64,000 nt of DNA from FEN-1279 sp964501535 (lineage in GTDB: Bacteria; Bacteroidota; Ignavibacteria; Tepidaquicellales; Tepidaquicellaceae), in assembly GCA_964501535.1 (NCBI GenBank), contig CAZCSV010000002.1, forward strand, positions 1-64,000, given 5' to 3'. This document shows positions 8,529 through 17,249 of this stretch, in pieces (the first letter of the stretch is position 1; each line of letters opens with the position of its first letter). Below the pieces are notes generated by a model. The model saw only the letters and a program-made list of their open reading frames with translations. It was not told where the DNA came from and ran no database searches. A program made the position numbers and the translations under genes.

Positions 8529-10091
8529 ATGAAGAAATATTTACCTCCGGTCATTACACTTCTGATTTTTTTAGCTACAGTTTTATTTCTTGCATTTTAT
8601 TCCGCCGGCCTGACGGAGGGGAAATTCTTTTATACATTAGACGACCCGTACATTCACATGGCAATTGCGAAAAATTTCGTAAATTCCGGAACATGGGGAG
8701 TAACACAGCATGAATTCACATCATGTTCGTCTTCGCCTCTGTGGACTTTTTTAATTTCGGTATTTTATTTTGCTTTCGGTATAAATGCAATTACACCTTT
8801 TATACTTAACATAATATTTGCAGGACTTACTGTTGTATTTGCGCATAAGCTAATCGATAATCTCACAGAGAGTACAATTTTAAAAACAATAATTCTTTTA
8901 ACGGTTTTATTTTTCGGACCGTTTATATCGGTAGTATTTACGGGTCTCGAGCATTCGATGTACAGTTTCCTGATAGCTACGCTAATATTTTATCTTTACA
9001 GAATATTCGGGGGTTCGAGCAAGAAAAAGGATATTTACATATTGTTTATTCTGGTTATGTTATTAGCTTTGACGCGATACGAGGGAATGTTCATTACCGG
9101 GGCGATATTTTTAGTTTTTCTTTTTAAGAAGAGGATATCTGTCGGGATTGGTGTATTATTATCTGGCTTATTGCCTGTAATTATAATAGGGACTTTATCT
9201 GTTTTGAAAGGCTGGTATTTTTTTCCGAATTCGGTCATATTAAAAAGTCCTGTAGAGGCGAGCGATTTCGGTTCGGTTATAACGAGTTTATTCAATCCTG
9301 ATTTTTTCGAGATTTTGTGGGCATACAAGAGGATACTTATTCTGCTTATATTTCCTGTTTTAATCTTAATTATTTACAGGAGGGACGAAGAATTGAACAG
9401 GTTAAGGCCGCTGACATTTATTTTTATACTTATAGTAATTTTACAGATACAGTATGCAAAGCTTGGTTCACTAATGCGATACGAAATGTACATAATAATT
9501 TTTGGTATTTTAATAAATTCGGTTTCGATATTAAAGTATATAAAAGGGAGAGATAAGAGGGTAAGAATTCCGGTTATTTTGTTTTTATGTATGGTGATAA
9601 TACCATTTTCCGTAAGCCCATACGGAGCGGCAAGGGATGTTCCAACAGCAATGACAAATATTTACCAGATGCAGTATCAGATGTCGAGATTTATCAGTAA
9701 ATATTACGAAGGGAATACAATAGCTCTTAATGATATAGGTGCGGTGAATTATTATAATGACATTTATTGTGTGGATTTATGGGGGCTTGCAAATAAAGAG
9801 GTAGCGGATTTAAGAAGGAAGCGGAAGTACAATTTGGAAAAGATTTTTGAAATATGCAAAGACGAAAATGCCGAGACAGCAATTATATTCGAATCGTGGT
9901 TCGAGAAATACGGAGGTGTTCCGAAAAGCTGGTATTTAGCTGGAAAGTGGACGATACCGAACAATATAACATGCGGTGCGGACAGTGTTACATTTTATGC
10001 AACGGACAGTACCGGTTATTTAAAATTAAGGGAAAACCTAAAGCAGTTTTCGACAGAGCTTCCGAAACCGATAAAGCAAAGCGAGTATTAA
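8529..10091 (+). CDS. GT-C family membrane glycosyltransferase (PMT/ArnT-like)
   Basis: I chose ATG at 8529, which gives a 520-residue protein starting MKKYLPPVITLLIFLATVLF. A longer open frame upstream overlaps the previous gene and lacks membrane character. About ten hydrophobic helices are visible. The first periplasmic loop holds the GT-C acidic motif LDDPYIHMAIAKNF, used by polyprenyl-phosphate-sugar-dependent transferases. A later loop has NDIGAVNYYNDI, which aligns with HDVGAIGFYSGR of the GT-C protein at 15294-17249, so the two are paralogues. It probably moves a sugar from a polyprenyl carrier to an envelope acceptor. The stop codon runs into a 9-bp tandem repeat. Confidence 0.75.
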   Translation: MKKYLPPVITLLIFLATVLFLAFYSAGLTEGKFFYTLDDPYIHMAIAKNFVNSGTWGVTQHEFTSCSSSPLWTFLISVFYFAFGINAITPFILNIIFAGLTVVFAHKLIDNLTESTILKTIILLTVLFFGPFISVVFTGLEHSMYSFLIATLIFYLYRIFGGSSKKKDIYILFILVMLLALTRYEGMFITGAIFLVFLFKKRISVGIGVLLSGLLPVIIIGTLSVLKGWYFFPNSVILKSPVEASDFGSVITSLFNPDFFEILWAYKRILILLIFPVLILIIYRRDEELNRLRPLTFIFILIVILQIQYAKLGSLMRYEMYIIIFGILINSVSILKYIKGRDKRVRIPVILFLCMVIIPFSVSPYGAARDVPTAMTNIYQMQYQMSRFISKYYEGNTIALNDIGAVNYYNDIYCVDLWGLANKEVADLRRKRKYNLEKIFEICKDENAETAIIFESWFEKYGGVPKSWYLAGKWTIPNNITCGADSVTFYATDSTGYLKLRENLKQFSTELPKPIKQSEY

Positions 10092-10141
10092 GTTTATAAA
10101 GTTTATAAAGTTTATAAAGTTTAAAAGTTTATAAAGTTTAT
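10090..10141. repeat. 9-bp tandem repeat (AAGTTTATA)
   Basis: About five head-to-tail copies of AAGTTTATA, the fourth shortened, start inside the stop codon of the glycosyltransferase gene and fill the start of the gap before rocD. Confidence 0.85.
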
Positions 10142-10245
10142 GATTTGATTGGGTTTTTCAGGTTTTTTGAATCGCATATGAGCATTAAATTTAGTAATTT
10201 TACATACATTTCAAAAAATTAAATAATCCTTAAAAATATTATTTT

Positions 10246-11442
10246 ATGAATACAAAAGAATATATAGAAATTGAAGAAAAATACGGAGCGCACAATTATC
10301 ATCCGCTGGATGTAGTAATAGAGAAGGCGCGGGGAGTATGGGTATGGGATGTAGACGGCAACAAATATCTCGATTGTCTTGCGGCTTATTCCGCAGTGAA
10401 CCAGGGTCACTGTCACCCGAGAATTATTGATGTGATGAAGAAGCAGGCAGACAAAGTTACTTTGACTTCGCGTGCATTCAGGAACAACCAGCTGCCGATG
10501 CTTTGCAAAGAGTTATGCGAGCTGACGGGTTACGAAATGATGTTACCGATGAACTCCGGAGCGGAAGCAGTGGAAACCTCATTGAAGGCGGCGAGGAAAT
10601 GGGGATACAAGCGAAAGGGTGTTCCGGAAGGCAGGGCGGAGGTGATAGCGTGTACGAACAACTTTGCCGGGAGGACTATATCGATAGTGACTTTTTCGAC
10701 TGAAGAGCAATATAAAGACGGGTTCGGACCTTTCACGCCGGGATTTAAAATAGTGGAATACGGAAATGCGGAAGAATTTGAAAAAGCGATTACACCAAAC
10801 ACGGTTGCTTTTATCGTAGAGCCGATACAGGGAGAAGGCGGAGTTATAGTTCCACCCGAAGGATATCTGAAAAAGGTATACGAGATTTGCAGGAAGAATA
10901 ATGTATTATTAATTGCAGACGAAATACAATCGGGGCTGGGGAGAAGCGGAAAGCTTTTTGCTTATGAATACGACGGAATCAAGCCGGATATGGTAACGAT
11001 AGGTAAAGCGTTATCGGGTGGATGTTACCCGGTTTCGGCGGTATTATCTTCGAAGGATGTGCTTGGTGTATTCAATCCCGGAGACCACGGTTCGACGTTC
11101 GGCGGAAATCCTTTAGGATGTGCAATAGCGAGGGAAAGTTTAAAGGTTTTAGTCGAAGAAAAATTAATTGAAAAATCATTTGAGCTCGGTGAATATTTCA
11201 GGGGAAAGCTTCGCGAGATAAAAACCAATTACGTAAAGGAAATCAGAGGCAAAGGATTATTTATCGGAGTAGAGCTTAAGAAGGATGCAGGCGGAGCGAG
11301 GAAATTTTGCGAGGGACTGATGAAGCTTGGAGTTTTATGCAAGGAAACGCACGAGCATGTAATCAGGTTTGCCCCCCCGCTTGTAATCACAAAGGAAGAG
11401 ATAGACTGGGCGGTGGAGCAGGTGAAAAAAGTATTGAGTTAA
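10246..11442 (+). CDS. rocD: Ornithine aminotransferase
   Basis: The 398-residue product matches class III PLP aminotransferases of the ornithine--oxo-acid type. It opens EEKYGAHNYHPLDVVIEKA and has MNSGAEAVETSLKAARKW (phosphate-binding region), VEPIQGEGG, and DEIQSGLGRSGK with D225 and Q228 facing PLP. K254 in TIGKALSGG is the Schiff-base lysine. The enzyme converts ornithine and 2-oxoglutarate to glutamate semialdehyde and glutamate, linking arginine and proline metabolism in the cytoplasm. Its length is normal. The gene is single, with a terminator 20 bases downstream. Confidence 0.93.
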   Translation: MNTKEYIEIEEKYGAHNYHPLDVVIEKARGVWVWDVDGNKYLDCLAAYSAVNQGHCHPRIIDVMKKQADKVTLTSRAFRNNQLPMLCKELCELTGYEMMLPMNSGAEAVETSLKAARKWGYKRKGVPEGRAEVIACTNNFAGRTISIVTFSTEEQYKDGFGPFTPGFKIVEYGNAEEFEKAITPNTVAFIVEPIQGEGGVIVPPEGYLKKVYEICRKNNVLLIADEIQSGLGRSGKLFAYEYDGIKPDMVTIGKALSGGCYPVSAVLSSKDVLGVFNPGDHGSTFGGNPLGCAIARESLKVLVEEKLIEKSFELGEYFRGKLREIKTNYVKEIRGKGLFIGVELKKDAGGARKFCEGLMKLGVLCKETHEHVIRFAPPLVITKEEIDWAVEQVKKVLS

Positions 11443-11462
11443 TTTAATAATCGGATTTTAAG

Positions 11463-11495
11463 AAATGTATCGGGATGAAAATCCCGGTGCATTTT
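11463..11495 (+). terminator. Terminator after rocD
   Basis: The hairpin CGGGAT-GAAA-ATCCCG extends outward (AAATGTAT with GTGCATTTT) and ends in T-rich sequence. Confidence 0.7.
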
Positions 11496-11525
11496 CTATT
11501 ATATTAGCAGGATAAAACAAACAAC

Positions 11526-11702
11526 ATGAACACAAGCAAGAGAAAAATTGCAGGATATATAATAGCGGTAATTGGGTTTATTATGATTCTTTTCAGTGCT
11601 TTAAACTACATAATGGGTTGGAATCTGCAAATAACTGCATTCAGTGCAATAGGAATTGTCAATGTTGCAATCGGGACGGGACTAATAAAAAAGTCAAGAT
11701 AA
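11526..11702 (+). CDS. Small two-helix membrane protein, 58 aa
   Basis: ATG at 11526 opens a 58-codon frame ending in TAA. The product starts with a basic segment (MNTSKRKIAG), then has two hydrophobic helices (about residues 10-30 and 38-53) and a basic tail KKSR. It resembles many uncharacterised small inner-membrane proteins; no family is recognised. It is convergent with the tspO gene two bases beyond. Confidence 0.5.
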   Translation: MNTSKRKIAGYIIAVIGFIMILFSALNYIMGWNLQITAFSAIGIVNVAIGTGLIKKSR

Positions 11703-11704
11703 AT

Positions 11705-12175
11705 TCAATTCAGCCTCCACAATTCGAAATTCAGAACTGCGGCAAATGTTACCCAGAGTAAATACGGAACAAGCAGTACTGATGCAGTTTTAGATATTTT
11801 ATAAAATGAAATAATGCAAAGCAGAATCAGAACCCACAAAACGACAATCTCGATAAAGGCGAAGAATGGGGATTTGAGTCCGAAGAATATTATTGTCCAG
11901 AATGCATTAAGGACGAGCTGGAGCACGAACAGGGACATCAGGAATCCGAAATTGGGGATATCGTTTTTTATCCAGACGAGGTAGAAAGAAATTGCCATAA
12001 GCACGTAAAGAGAAATCCAAACGGGTGCGAATATCCAATTTGGCGGATTAAATACGGGTTTAACGAGTGTTGCATACCACGAAGGAATATTTGGTGCAGT
12101 GAACATAGAGCCAATAACACCTGCCAGCTGGCAAATAATAATACTAACTGCGAGTTTGAGCCAATGAATTTTCAT
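11705..12175 (-). CDS. tspO: TspO/MBR family membrane protein
   Basis: The 156-residue product has five hydrophobic helices and TspO signatures: GSMFTAPNIPSWYATLVKP near the N-terminus, then FNPPNWIFAPVW and the Trp/Asn-rich helix LNAFWTIIFFGLKSP. TspO proteins bind porphyrins and other hydrophobic ligands and have been linked to tetrapyrrole handling and stress. Its first 32 bases overlap the end of the upstream NTPase gene in another frame, indicating translational coupling and a shared role. Confidence 0.9.
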   Translation of the reverse strand: MKIHWLKLAVSIIICQLAGVIGSMFTAPNIPSWYATLVKPVFNPPNWIFAPVWISLYVLMAISFYLVWIKNDIPNFGFLMSLFVLQLVLNAFWTIIFFGLKSPFFAFIEIVVLWVLILLCIISFYKISKTASVLLVPYLLWVTFAAVLNFELWRLN

Positions 12176-12650
12176 ATACTATATTAAAAATTTTAAAACC
12201 TTTGATATATAATTTATAGTGTTCTATAACTTTTTCGACGAGCTTTTTTCTTACTACGAGAACGATATTGGTAACAGAATTATTTTTATCGTTCAGAATT
12301 TGTGTAACCATTGGTTCGAGGGCTTCTGATTTAAGTTCAAGGGGACCAATTTCATCTATGATAAGCCATTCGGGTTTTTGCAGGAAGGCGCAATATAATT
12401 CATTTTTTCCCCAATCGAAAGCCGATTTCAGAAATTTATAGTTAGATATTTCCGTCAGTTCTATATTTGGGTCATTTCCGATATATTCAAGGAGTTTAGT
12501 TTCGTTCGTTTTAATTCTTTTAAGGTATCTTTTTCCGTTTATGCAGGGAGCGAGGATACCGTCCGAATTTGGATTTTGGGCGACCCATTTTTCGAGTTTG
12601 GTAGTTTTTCCGCTTTTTACTTCGCCGGTAAATATATAAATGTTATTCAT
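12144..12650 (-). CDS. THEP1-like nucleoside-triphosphatase
   Basis: The 168-residue product has a Walker A loop near the N-terminus (FTGEVKSGKTTKL) and a Walker B strand (WLIIDEIGPLEL). This spacing and wording fit the NTPase_1/THEP1 group of small P-loop enzymes. THEP1 hydrolyses nucleoside triphosphates in vitro; the biological substrate is unclear. The protein is cytoplasmic. The gene overlaps the upstream membrane-protein gene by four bases and the downstream tspO by 32 bases, so all three are probably one operon. It could be a kinase or ATPase serving the membrane protein, but that is inference. Confidence 0.75.
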   Translation of the reverse strand: MNNIYIFTGEVKSGKTTKLEKWVAQNPNSDGILAPCINGKRYLKRIKTNETKLLEYIGNDPNIELTEISNYKFLKSAFDWGKNELYCAFLQKPEWLIIDEIGPLELKSEALEPMVTQILNDKNNSVTNIVLVVRKKLVEKVIEHYKLYIKGFKIFNIVYENSLAQTRS

Positions 12651-13738
12651 TCTTTAATCCGTTCTACGGTTAACAAATTTAGCAAAGTAAGAGAAAAAAA
12701 TCCGTGCAATCTTTTCAGTCCTTTTTCGGACGAAGCATCTTTCCAGCAAAAGCCGATGATGCTTTTAAAGAGGGGGAGGGTATTGACCACGCTTTCAATT
12801 TCGCCGAGATATTTATTTTTTTTCCTGTCAAGGATTTTTTTAAACAGGTTCATCAACAGAGGGGAAACAAATTTAAACCACAGAAGCATAAGCAATACAC
12901 CGCGGGCGAGCATAATCAGCAATGAGTCTTTTTTAACGAAGGAATATTCGGGATAAAGATATGAAAGTACCAGTGCGGTAAGCGAGATAGCGAAGAAGAG
13001 TATTCCGCCCGGTTTAAGCCACCATTTTTTATGTTTTGATTTTATGGGTTTGTTGAGATTTTCTCCGATGAATGAATTTGCATCATAGACTTTCTTTTTA
13101 CTTTCATTTTTCAGTATCGAGTCCGCTCTCCGGGCGAGCATTGATGCATAGAGTCCGGTGAAGATTCCGAATACAATATGCACAGAGGCATAGGCGGCAA
13201 TAATCCAGTAGCTGGCCGAGATACCGGAGCCGGTAAGACCGAAAAATTCTTTAAATAGGACAGTAGCAAACTGGTCAATCGAGTCCCACAGGTTTTTTCC
13301 GAAAATCACAGTCAGGAAAAATATTTTCTGGAAAGAAGAAAGCAGAGATACGAAAAAGCCCAGCAGAAGAGCAGACAGTACCGGGAATTTTCTTTTATAG
13401 AATATCAGTTCACCGAGCAAGCCCTGCAGGAAGACGGCAAGGTATGCGGTGAGCGGGGTATGAGGGCTGATGATTCCTTTTACTATCAATACGATAACGG
13501 TAGCTTTAAGAATTGCTCCCTTACTGTCCGAAAACTCCGAAATAAGAGTAATCAAAATAACAGCGACGTTACCGAGAACGAGGCCTGTAAAGGGGATTTT
13601 AGCCATATGAAGGATACCGCCGAGGAATCCTTCGCTAAGAGCCCAGAGAGCGATAAGGCGACTGACTGCTTCGGGATTATGTATGTAATTAATATTGTTC
13701 AAGTGAATGAAATTAAAAAAAAAGTTTTGTATAAGCAA
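12647..13738 (-). CDS. Uncharacterised multi-pass membrane protein of the NTPase/TspO operon
   Basis: The product has 363 residues and about eight hydrophobic segments. The first half (residues 25-210) has a compact set of helices with GGILHMAKIPFTGLVLG and ISPHTPLTAYLAVFLQG. These remind me of S-component or CbiM-like substrate-binding membrane proteins, but I cannot assign a family. A basic linker (residues 210-245) precedes two or three more helices and a charged tail. It is the first gene of the minus-strand operon and overlaps the NTPase gene by ATGA. It is divergent from the CapA-like gene, 114 bases away. A transport or ligand-binding role is inferred from topology and context only. 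Confidence 0.6.
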   Translation of the reverse strand: MLIQNFFFNFIHLNNINYIHNPEAVSRLIALWALSEGFLGGILHMAKIPFTGLVLGNVAVILITLISEFSDSKGAILKATVIVLIVKGIISPHTPLTAYLAVFLQGLLGELIFYKRKFPVLSALLLGFFVSLLSSFQKIFFLTVIFGKNLWDSIDQFATVLFKEFFGLTGSGISASYWIIAAYASVHIVFGIFTGLYASMLARRADSILKNESKKKVYDANSFIGENLNKPIKSKHKKWWLKPGGILFFAISLTALVLSYLYPEYSFVKKDSLLIMLARGVLLMLLWFKFVSPLLMNLFKKILDRKKNKYLGEIESVVNTLPLFKSIIGFCWKDASSEKGLKRLHGFFSLTLLNLLTVERIKE

Positions 13739-13852
13739 TAGTGAAAAAGTAAAAGCACGATTAAAAAAGAGCGTAAGGAAATCCGGAGAAGTAAAGAGAA
13801 AAACACAGGATTTGATAATTGCTTTTAAAAAAAAATTACAATAATTTAATTT

Positions 13853-14950
13853 ATGCCGAAAAAAACGAAGTTAATATTAATCATCCCAATAATTTTATTA
13901 AGCTGTAAGCAGGAAGTAAATATCCGCAACGATAAAGACACGACAAAGTCAGTTAATAACGAAGTGAAAATTGAGAATGAATTGATTTCGATAGCGGGAG
14001 TAGGAGATATTATGCCGGGGACGAATTACCCTACCGAGGGTTCGCTTCCGCCTGATGACGGGAAATATTTATTTGATGATGTGAAAGATATACTGGTGGA
14101 TGCGGACATAACGTGCGGGAATTTAGAGGGGACCCTGCTGGATAAAGGAGGGATTCCGAAAAAATGTAACGATGAAAAAAATTGTCATTCATTCAGGATT
14201 CCGACGAGGTATGCGGAATATTTGAGGGATGCCGGATTTGATTTTATGAACCTTGCGAACAATCACAGCGGCGATATGGGATTAGAGGGTAGGGAAAGCA
14301 CATACAGGACTTTGGAGGAAAATGAAATAAGTTTTGCAGGTACGCTCGATTATCCTGCGGCAATACTGGAGAGCAAGGGGATTAAGTACGGCTTTGCAGG
14401 ATTTGCGCCGAACAACGGTACCGTAAGCATAATCAATATAGACAAAGCAAAAGAAATCGTTTCTGATTTGAAGTCGCAATCGGATATTGTGATTATATTT
14501 TTTCACGGCGGTGCGGAGGGTTTATCGGCGCAGAGAGTAAGCAACAAAAGCGAAACATATCTAGGAGAGAACAGGGGAAATGTATATGAGTTTGCGCACT
14601 CGGTAATAGATGCGGGTGCGGATATTGTATTCGGGAGCGGACCGCACGTAACCAGAGCAATCGAGTTATATAAAAATAGAATAATTGCATACAGTCTCGG
14701 GAATTTCTGCACATACGGGAAGTTCGGATTAAACGGGGCGATGGGAATTGCACCGATTTTGAAGGTTTATATGAACAGGAAAGGAGAATTTATAAGAGGT
14801 GAAATTACGGCAATCAAGCAGGTGAGAAGAGGTTTTCCGGTAATAGATGAAAAAGGCACGATTATCAAAACTATGCAGGAGCTGACGCGGAAAGATTTTC
14901 CGGAGATGGGGATAGTGATAGAGGATGACGGGAAGATAATCAAGCGGTGA
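13853..14950 (+). CDS. CapA/PgsA-type metallophosphatase-fold lipoprotein
   Basis: The 365-residue product has a lipoprotein signal peptide (LILIIPIILLSC). A PGA_cap-type domain follows: ISIAGVGDIMPGTNYP (metal-binding Asp), ADITCGNLEGTLLD, NLANNHSGDMG (the conserved N-H pair), IIFFHGGAE and FGSGPHVTRAIELY, then AYSLGNF. This domain belongs to the calcineurin-like phosphoesterase superfamily and occurs in proteins needed for poly-gamma-glutamate capsule synthesis. No pgsBC-like partner genes are nearby, so capsule synthesis is not established. It is probably anchored in the periplasm or outer membrane. Confidence 0.82.
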   Translation: MPKKTKLILIIPIILLSCKQEVNIRNDKDTTKSVNNEVKIENELISIAGVGDIMPGTNYPTEGSLPPDDGKYLFDDVKDILVDADITCGNLEGTLLDKGGIPKKCNDEKNCHSFRIPTRYAEYLRDAGFDFMNLANNHSGDMGLEGRESTYRTLEENEISFAGTLDYPAAILESKGIKYGFAGFAPNNGTVSIINIDKAKEIVSDLKSQSDIVIIFFHGGAEGLSAQRVSNKSETYLGENRGNVYEFAHSVIDAGADIVFGSGPHVTRAIELYKNRIIAYSLGNFCTYGKFGLNGAMGIAPILKVYMNRKGEFIRGEITAIKQVRRGFPVIDEKGTIIKTMQELTRKDFPEMGIVIEDDGKIIKR

Positions 14951-15013
14951 TTTATGCAGAGAATAATAAGTTGAATTAATTTTTTGAAATAGGTAAATTA
15001 ACAGTTCTTAAAT

Positions 15014-15089
15014 GGACAGGTAGCTCAGTTGGTAGAGCAACGGCCTGAAAAGCCGTGTGTCGCCGGTTCGATTCCGGCCCTGTCCACCA
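15014..15089 (+). tRNA. tRNA-Phe (anticodon GAA)
   Basis: The cloverleaf is complete: acceptor GGACAGG/CCTGTCC, D stem GCTC/GAGC, anticodon stem ACGGC/GCCGT with loop CTGAAAA (anticodon GAA), and T stem GCCGG/CCGGC with loop TTCGATT. The CCA end is encoded. Pieces of its 3' half are repeated about 120-145 bases downstream. Confidence 0.96.
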
Positions 15090-15093
15090 CATC

Positions 15094-15130
15094 CAATGCA
15101 CAATGTCCAATTTCAAATGTACAATTAAAA
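15094..15130. repeat. Dispersed AT-rich repeat copy downstream of tRNA-Phe
   Basis: A run of CAATG-type units ends in AAATGTACAATTAAAA (15115-15130). The same 16 bases occur at 44049-44064 inside a signal-peptide coding region. It is an intergenic copy of a short dispersed repeat family. Confidence 0.6.
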
Positions 15131-15162
15131 GTAAAACAAGTTTTCTGTTTTCAGGAAAAAGC

Positions 15163-15241
15163 AATCCCGAGAGCGGGATGTGTCGCCGGTTCGATTCCCG
15201 TTTCACGGACTTTCAGCCGGTCCTGTCCACCACTTCCAATG
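15163..15241. repeat. Rearranged partial duplication of the tRNA-Phe 3' half
   Basis: The 20 bases TGTGTCGCCGGTTCGATTCC (15179-15198) repeat 15056-15075 of tRNA-Phe. CCTGTCCACCAC plus flanking TCCAATG (15222-15241) repeats 15079-15098 with one mismatch. The two blocks are split by 23 extra bases, so no functional tRNA can form. A small hairpin ATCCCG-AGAG-CGGGAT precedes them. The pattern looks like a scar of duplication or integration at the tRNA 3' end. Confidence 0.75.
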
Positions 15242-15269
15242 TTAAATTTAAAATGTTAAATGTTAAATT
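15236..15269. repeat. ATGTTAAATGTTAAATT-type degenerate repeat
   Basis: Short units of AATGTTAAAT follow directly after the duplicated tRNA end. They resemble the CAATGTT units at 44028-44060. Confidence 0.5.
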
Positions 15270-15293
15270 ATTTTTCATTTAATCATTAATAAT

Positions 15294-17249
15294 TTATTTT
15301 ACTTTCAACGAATCTTCAATCGATTTCAGCATTTCTTTTGTTTTGGAATCCGCGGGATTGACGGCAAGATATTTTTCAAGATAGATTCTGGCATTCGATA
15401 AATCCCCCGTGTTTTTTTTATAATAGCCGTACTGAACGAGGGCATCTTTATATTCCGGGAATATCTCAAGCGATTTGCGAATATTGATTTCGTAATTGGT
15501 CACATCGTTCATATTTGCATATGCAAGAGCCAGCATAAGATAGACAACGGAGGCTTTGTTTTCATATTTTAAAATCTGGTTAAGAGTCTGGATTGCACGC
15601 TGGAACTGTTTTTGGCTGAGAGCATTTTGTGCATCTATAATCCTGCTGTTAACATATCTCGATACGATATAAGTTTTTTCGGGAATGAATTTATAAATTT
15701 CCATTACCTCTGGCGGCAGTGAATCGGCGGTCGAGAAGAGCGGATTTTGATTTACAATCCTGTACCATTCCGTTAAAAACGCAAGATAAGTAACTCCTTT
15801 TTCCTTCATATAATCTGTCATTATATCCAAATAATCTTTTTGGTTTAATTTACCGATGAGTTCGGGAGTAATAAGTCCGGCTATATCGACAATTTTCCTG
15901 CCCGAATAGAAACCTATTGCGCCGACATCGTGAGTTGCAATTACATCATTTTCGTTAGTATTAGCCTGAAGCCATTTTGCCGCGGCAACCTGTCTGTCGT
16001 TTATATACTTACAAGCATCAGCATAACTTTTTTTATTTTCGTTATAATTGACGAGAGACCATATGAGTATGATACCGGCGGGCAGAAGAACGGCGGCAAT
16101 TACAATTTTCCGGCTTTTCATATAATTACCGATGAACTTGGCAGAACCCCTGAAACCTATTCCGGAAACGAGAATCACAAACGGGATTATCGGCATCAAA
16201 TATCTTCCGAACCTGAATGCATAGGGCAGTTTATACCAGTAAATGAAAATCAGCGAAAGGACAAAAAGGATATATAGAAAATTCTGATTATATTTTTTTC
16301 TGTACAAGTCATTGAGCAGAAAGACGAAAGACAAAGCAAAGCCGACAAAAATCAAGGAGTACGCTCCTTTTGTAAAATACTGCCACACTTCGAGTTTCAG
16401 GAAATCCGTTCTGCTCCTGAATTCCGGGCTGTAATAAGTAAGCTTTGCCACATACGTATTCGGAAGAAAACTTCCCGAGAGAATAAGGTTGAATGCAAAA
16501 TAAATTATCAGAATAGCACCCGCAATAATCCCGATTTTCAAGAAATCATTTTTAGTGAAAAGGTTATCTTTATTTCCGGAAAATTTATAGTACAGAAAAT
16601 AATCCACAGCAAGTGCGCCCATAAATGCGACACCGTCCGGTCTTGTCCACAATATCATTCCGAAAAACACCGCAAACGGAATGGCTTTTCTTTTCCTGTA
16701 ATAGTATGCACAGGCAAGCAGAACGAATACAAACATTGTTGTTTCCATACCCGAGCCTGCAATGAAATTCATCCATTTATCGGCAATAAAAACTGCCGTG
16801 ATAAGCAAAGCATACAAGTTTTCACTTAAAAATTCAAAAGAGCCAAGACGATAAAAAAATATTGCCGATAATATCATGAACGATATTCCCAGAACATAGC
16901 TAAGCACAAATTCGTTTTTTGTAATTACAAACCCGACTGCGAGCAAAAGTGTAAATATAGGTGAAGTCGAGCCTGCCGTTACCATTTCGGTTTTAAAATA
17001 CGAGAAACTATGATATTCGGCAAGGTTTTTTGCAAACGTGAGGTGAATCCATGAGTCATCGAACGGGAATCCCGGATTATGGTTCACCGATACTGCAAAA
17101 TTAATATAATAATAAGACAGTCCAAAAGTAATTAAAGCAATTGCGATATAAACGATTGTTTTAAATCTTGTCTGCGGGATAAAAAACAAATCGAGGTTCG
17201 GTTTTTGTTTTGCGGCGGTATTTTTCTTAGAAGACGGCTTCTTTGACAT
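15294..17249 (-). CDS. GT-C membrane glycosyltransferase with C-terminal TPRs
   Basis: The product has 651 residues. After a basic N-terminus (KKPSSKKNTAAKQ) there are about ten membrane helices. The first loop holds FDDSWIHLTFAKNL, the GT-C acidic motif. It is paralogous to the 8529-10091 protein: HDVGAIGFYSGRKIVDIAGL aligns with NDIGAVNYYNDI and WGL there. Residues about 535-650 are three or four TPR-like repeats (FQRAIQTLNQIL, LALAYANMNDV, NARIYLEKYL), which the paralogue lacks. Reaction inferred: transfer of a sugar from a polyprenyl-phosphate donor on the periplasmic face. The TPRs may bind a partner. No terminator is evident downstream. Confidence 0.78.
   Translation of the reverse strand: MSKKPSSKKNTAAKQKPNLDLFFIPQTRFKTIVYIAIALITFGLSYYYINFAVSVNHNPGFPFDDSWIHLTFAKNLAEYHSFSYFKTEMVTAGSTSPIFTLLLAVGFVITKNEFVLSYVLGISFMILSAIFFYRLGSFEFLSENLYALLITAVFIADKWMNFIAGSGMETTMFVFVLLACAYYYRKRKAIPFAVFFGMILWTRPDGVAFMGALAVDYFLYYKFSGNKDNLFTKNDFLKIGIIAGAILIIYFAFNLILSGSFLPNTYVAKLTYYSPEFRSRTDFLKLEVWQYFTKGAYSLIFVGFALSFVFLLNDLYRKKYNQNFLYILFVLSLIFIYWYKLPYAFRFGRYLMPIIPFVILVSGIGFRGSAKFIGNYMKSRKIVIAAVLLPAGIILIWSLVNYNENKKSYADACKYINDRQVAAAKWLQANTNENDVIATHDVGAIGFYSGRKIVDIAGLITPELIGKLNQKDYLDIMTDYMKEKGVTYLAFLTEWYRIVNQNPLFSTADSLPPEVMEIYKFIPEKTYIVSRYVNSRIIDAQNALSQKQFQRAIQTLNQILKYENKASVVYLMLALAYANMNDVTNYEINIRKSLEIFPEYKDALVQYGYYKKNTGDLSNARIYLEKYLAVNPADSKTKEMLKSIEDSLKVK

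Noticed and set aside
10503..11228. Long open frames inside rocD on both strands
   Set aside because: They lie within a well-supported aminotransferase gene and have no signal, family or codon support of their own.
13853..14950. Poly-gamma-glutamate capsule synthesis locus
   Set aside because: Only the CapA-type domain is present; no pgsB or pgsC-like genes are nearby.
15163..15241. A second tRNA gene after tRNA-Phe
   Set aside because: Only the T-arm and acceptor end are present and they are split by 23 bases; no D or anticodon arm can be formed.
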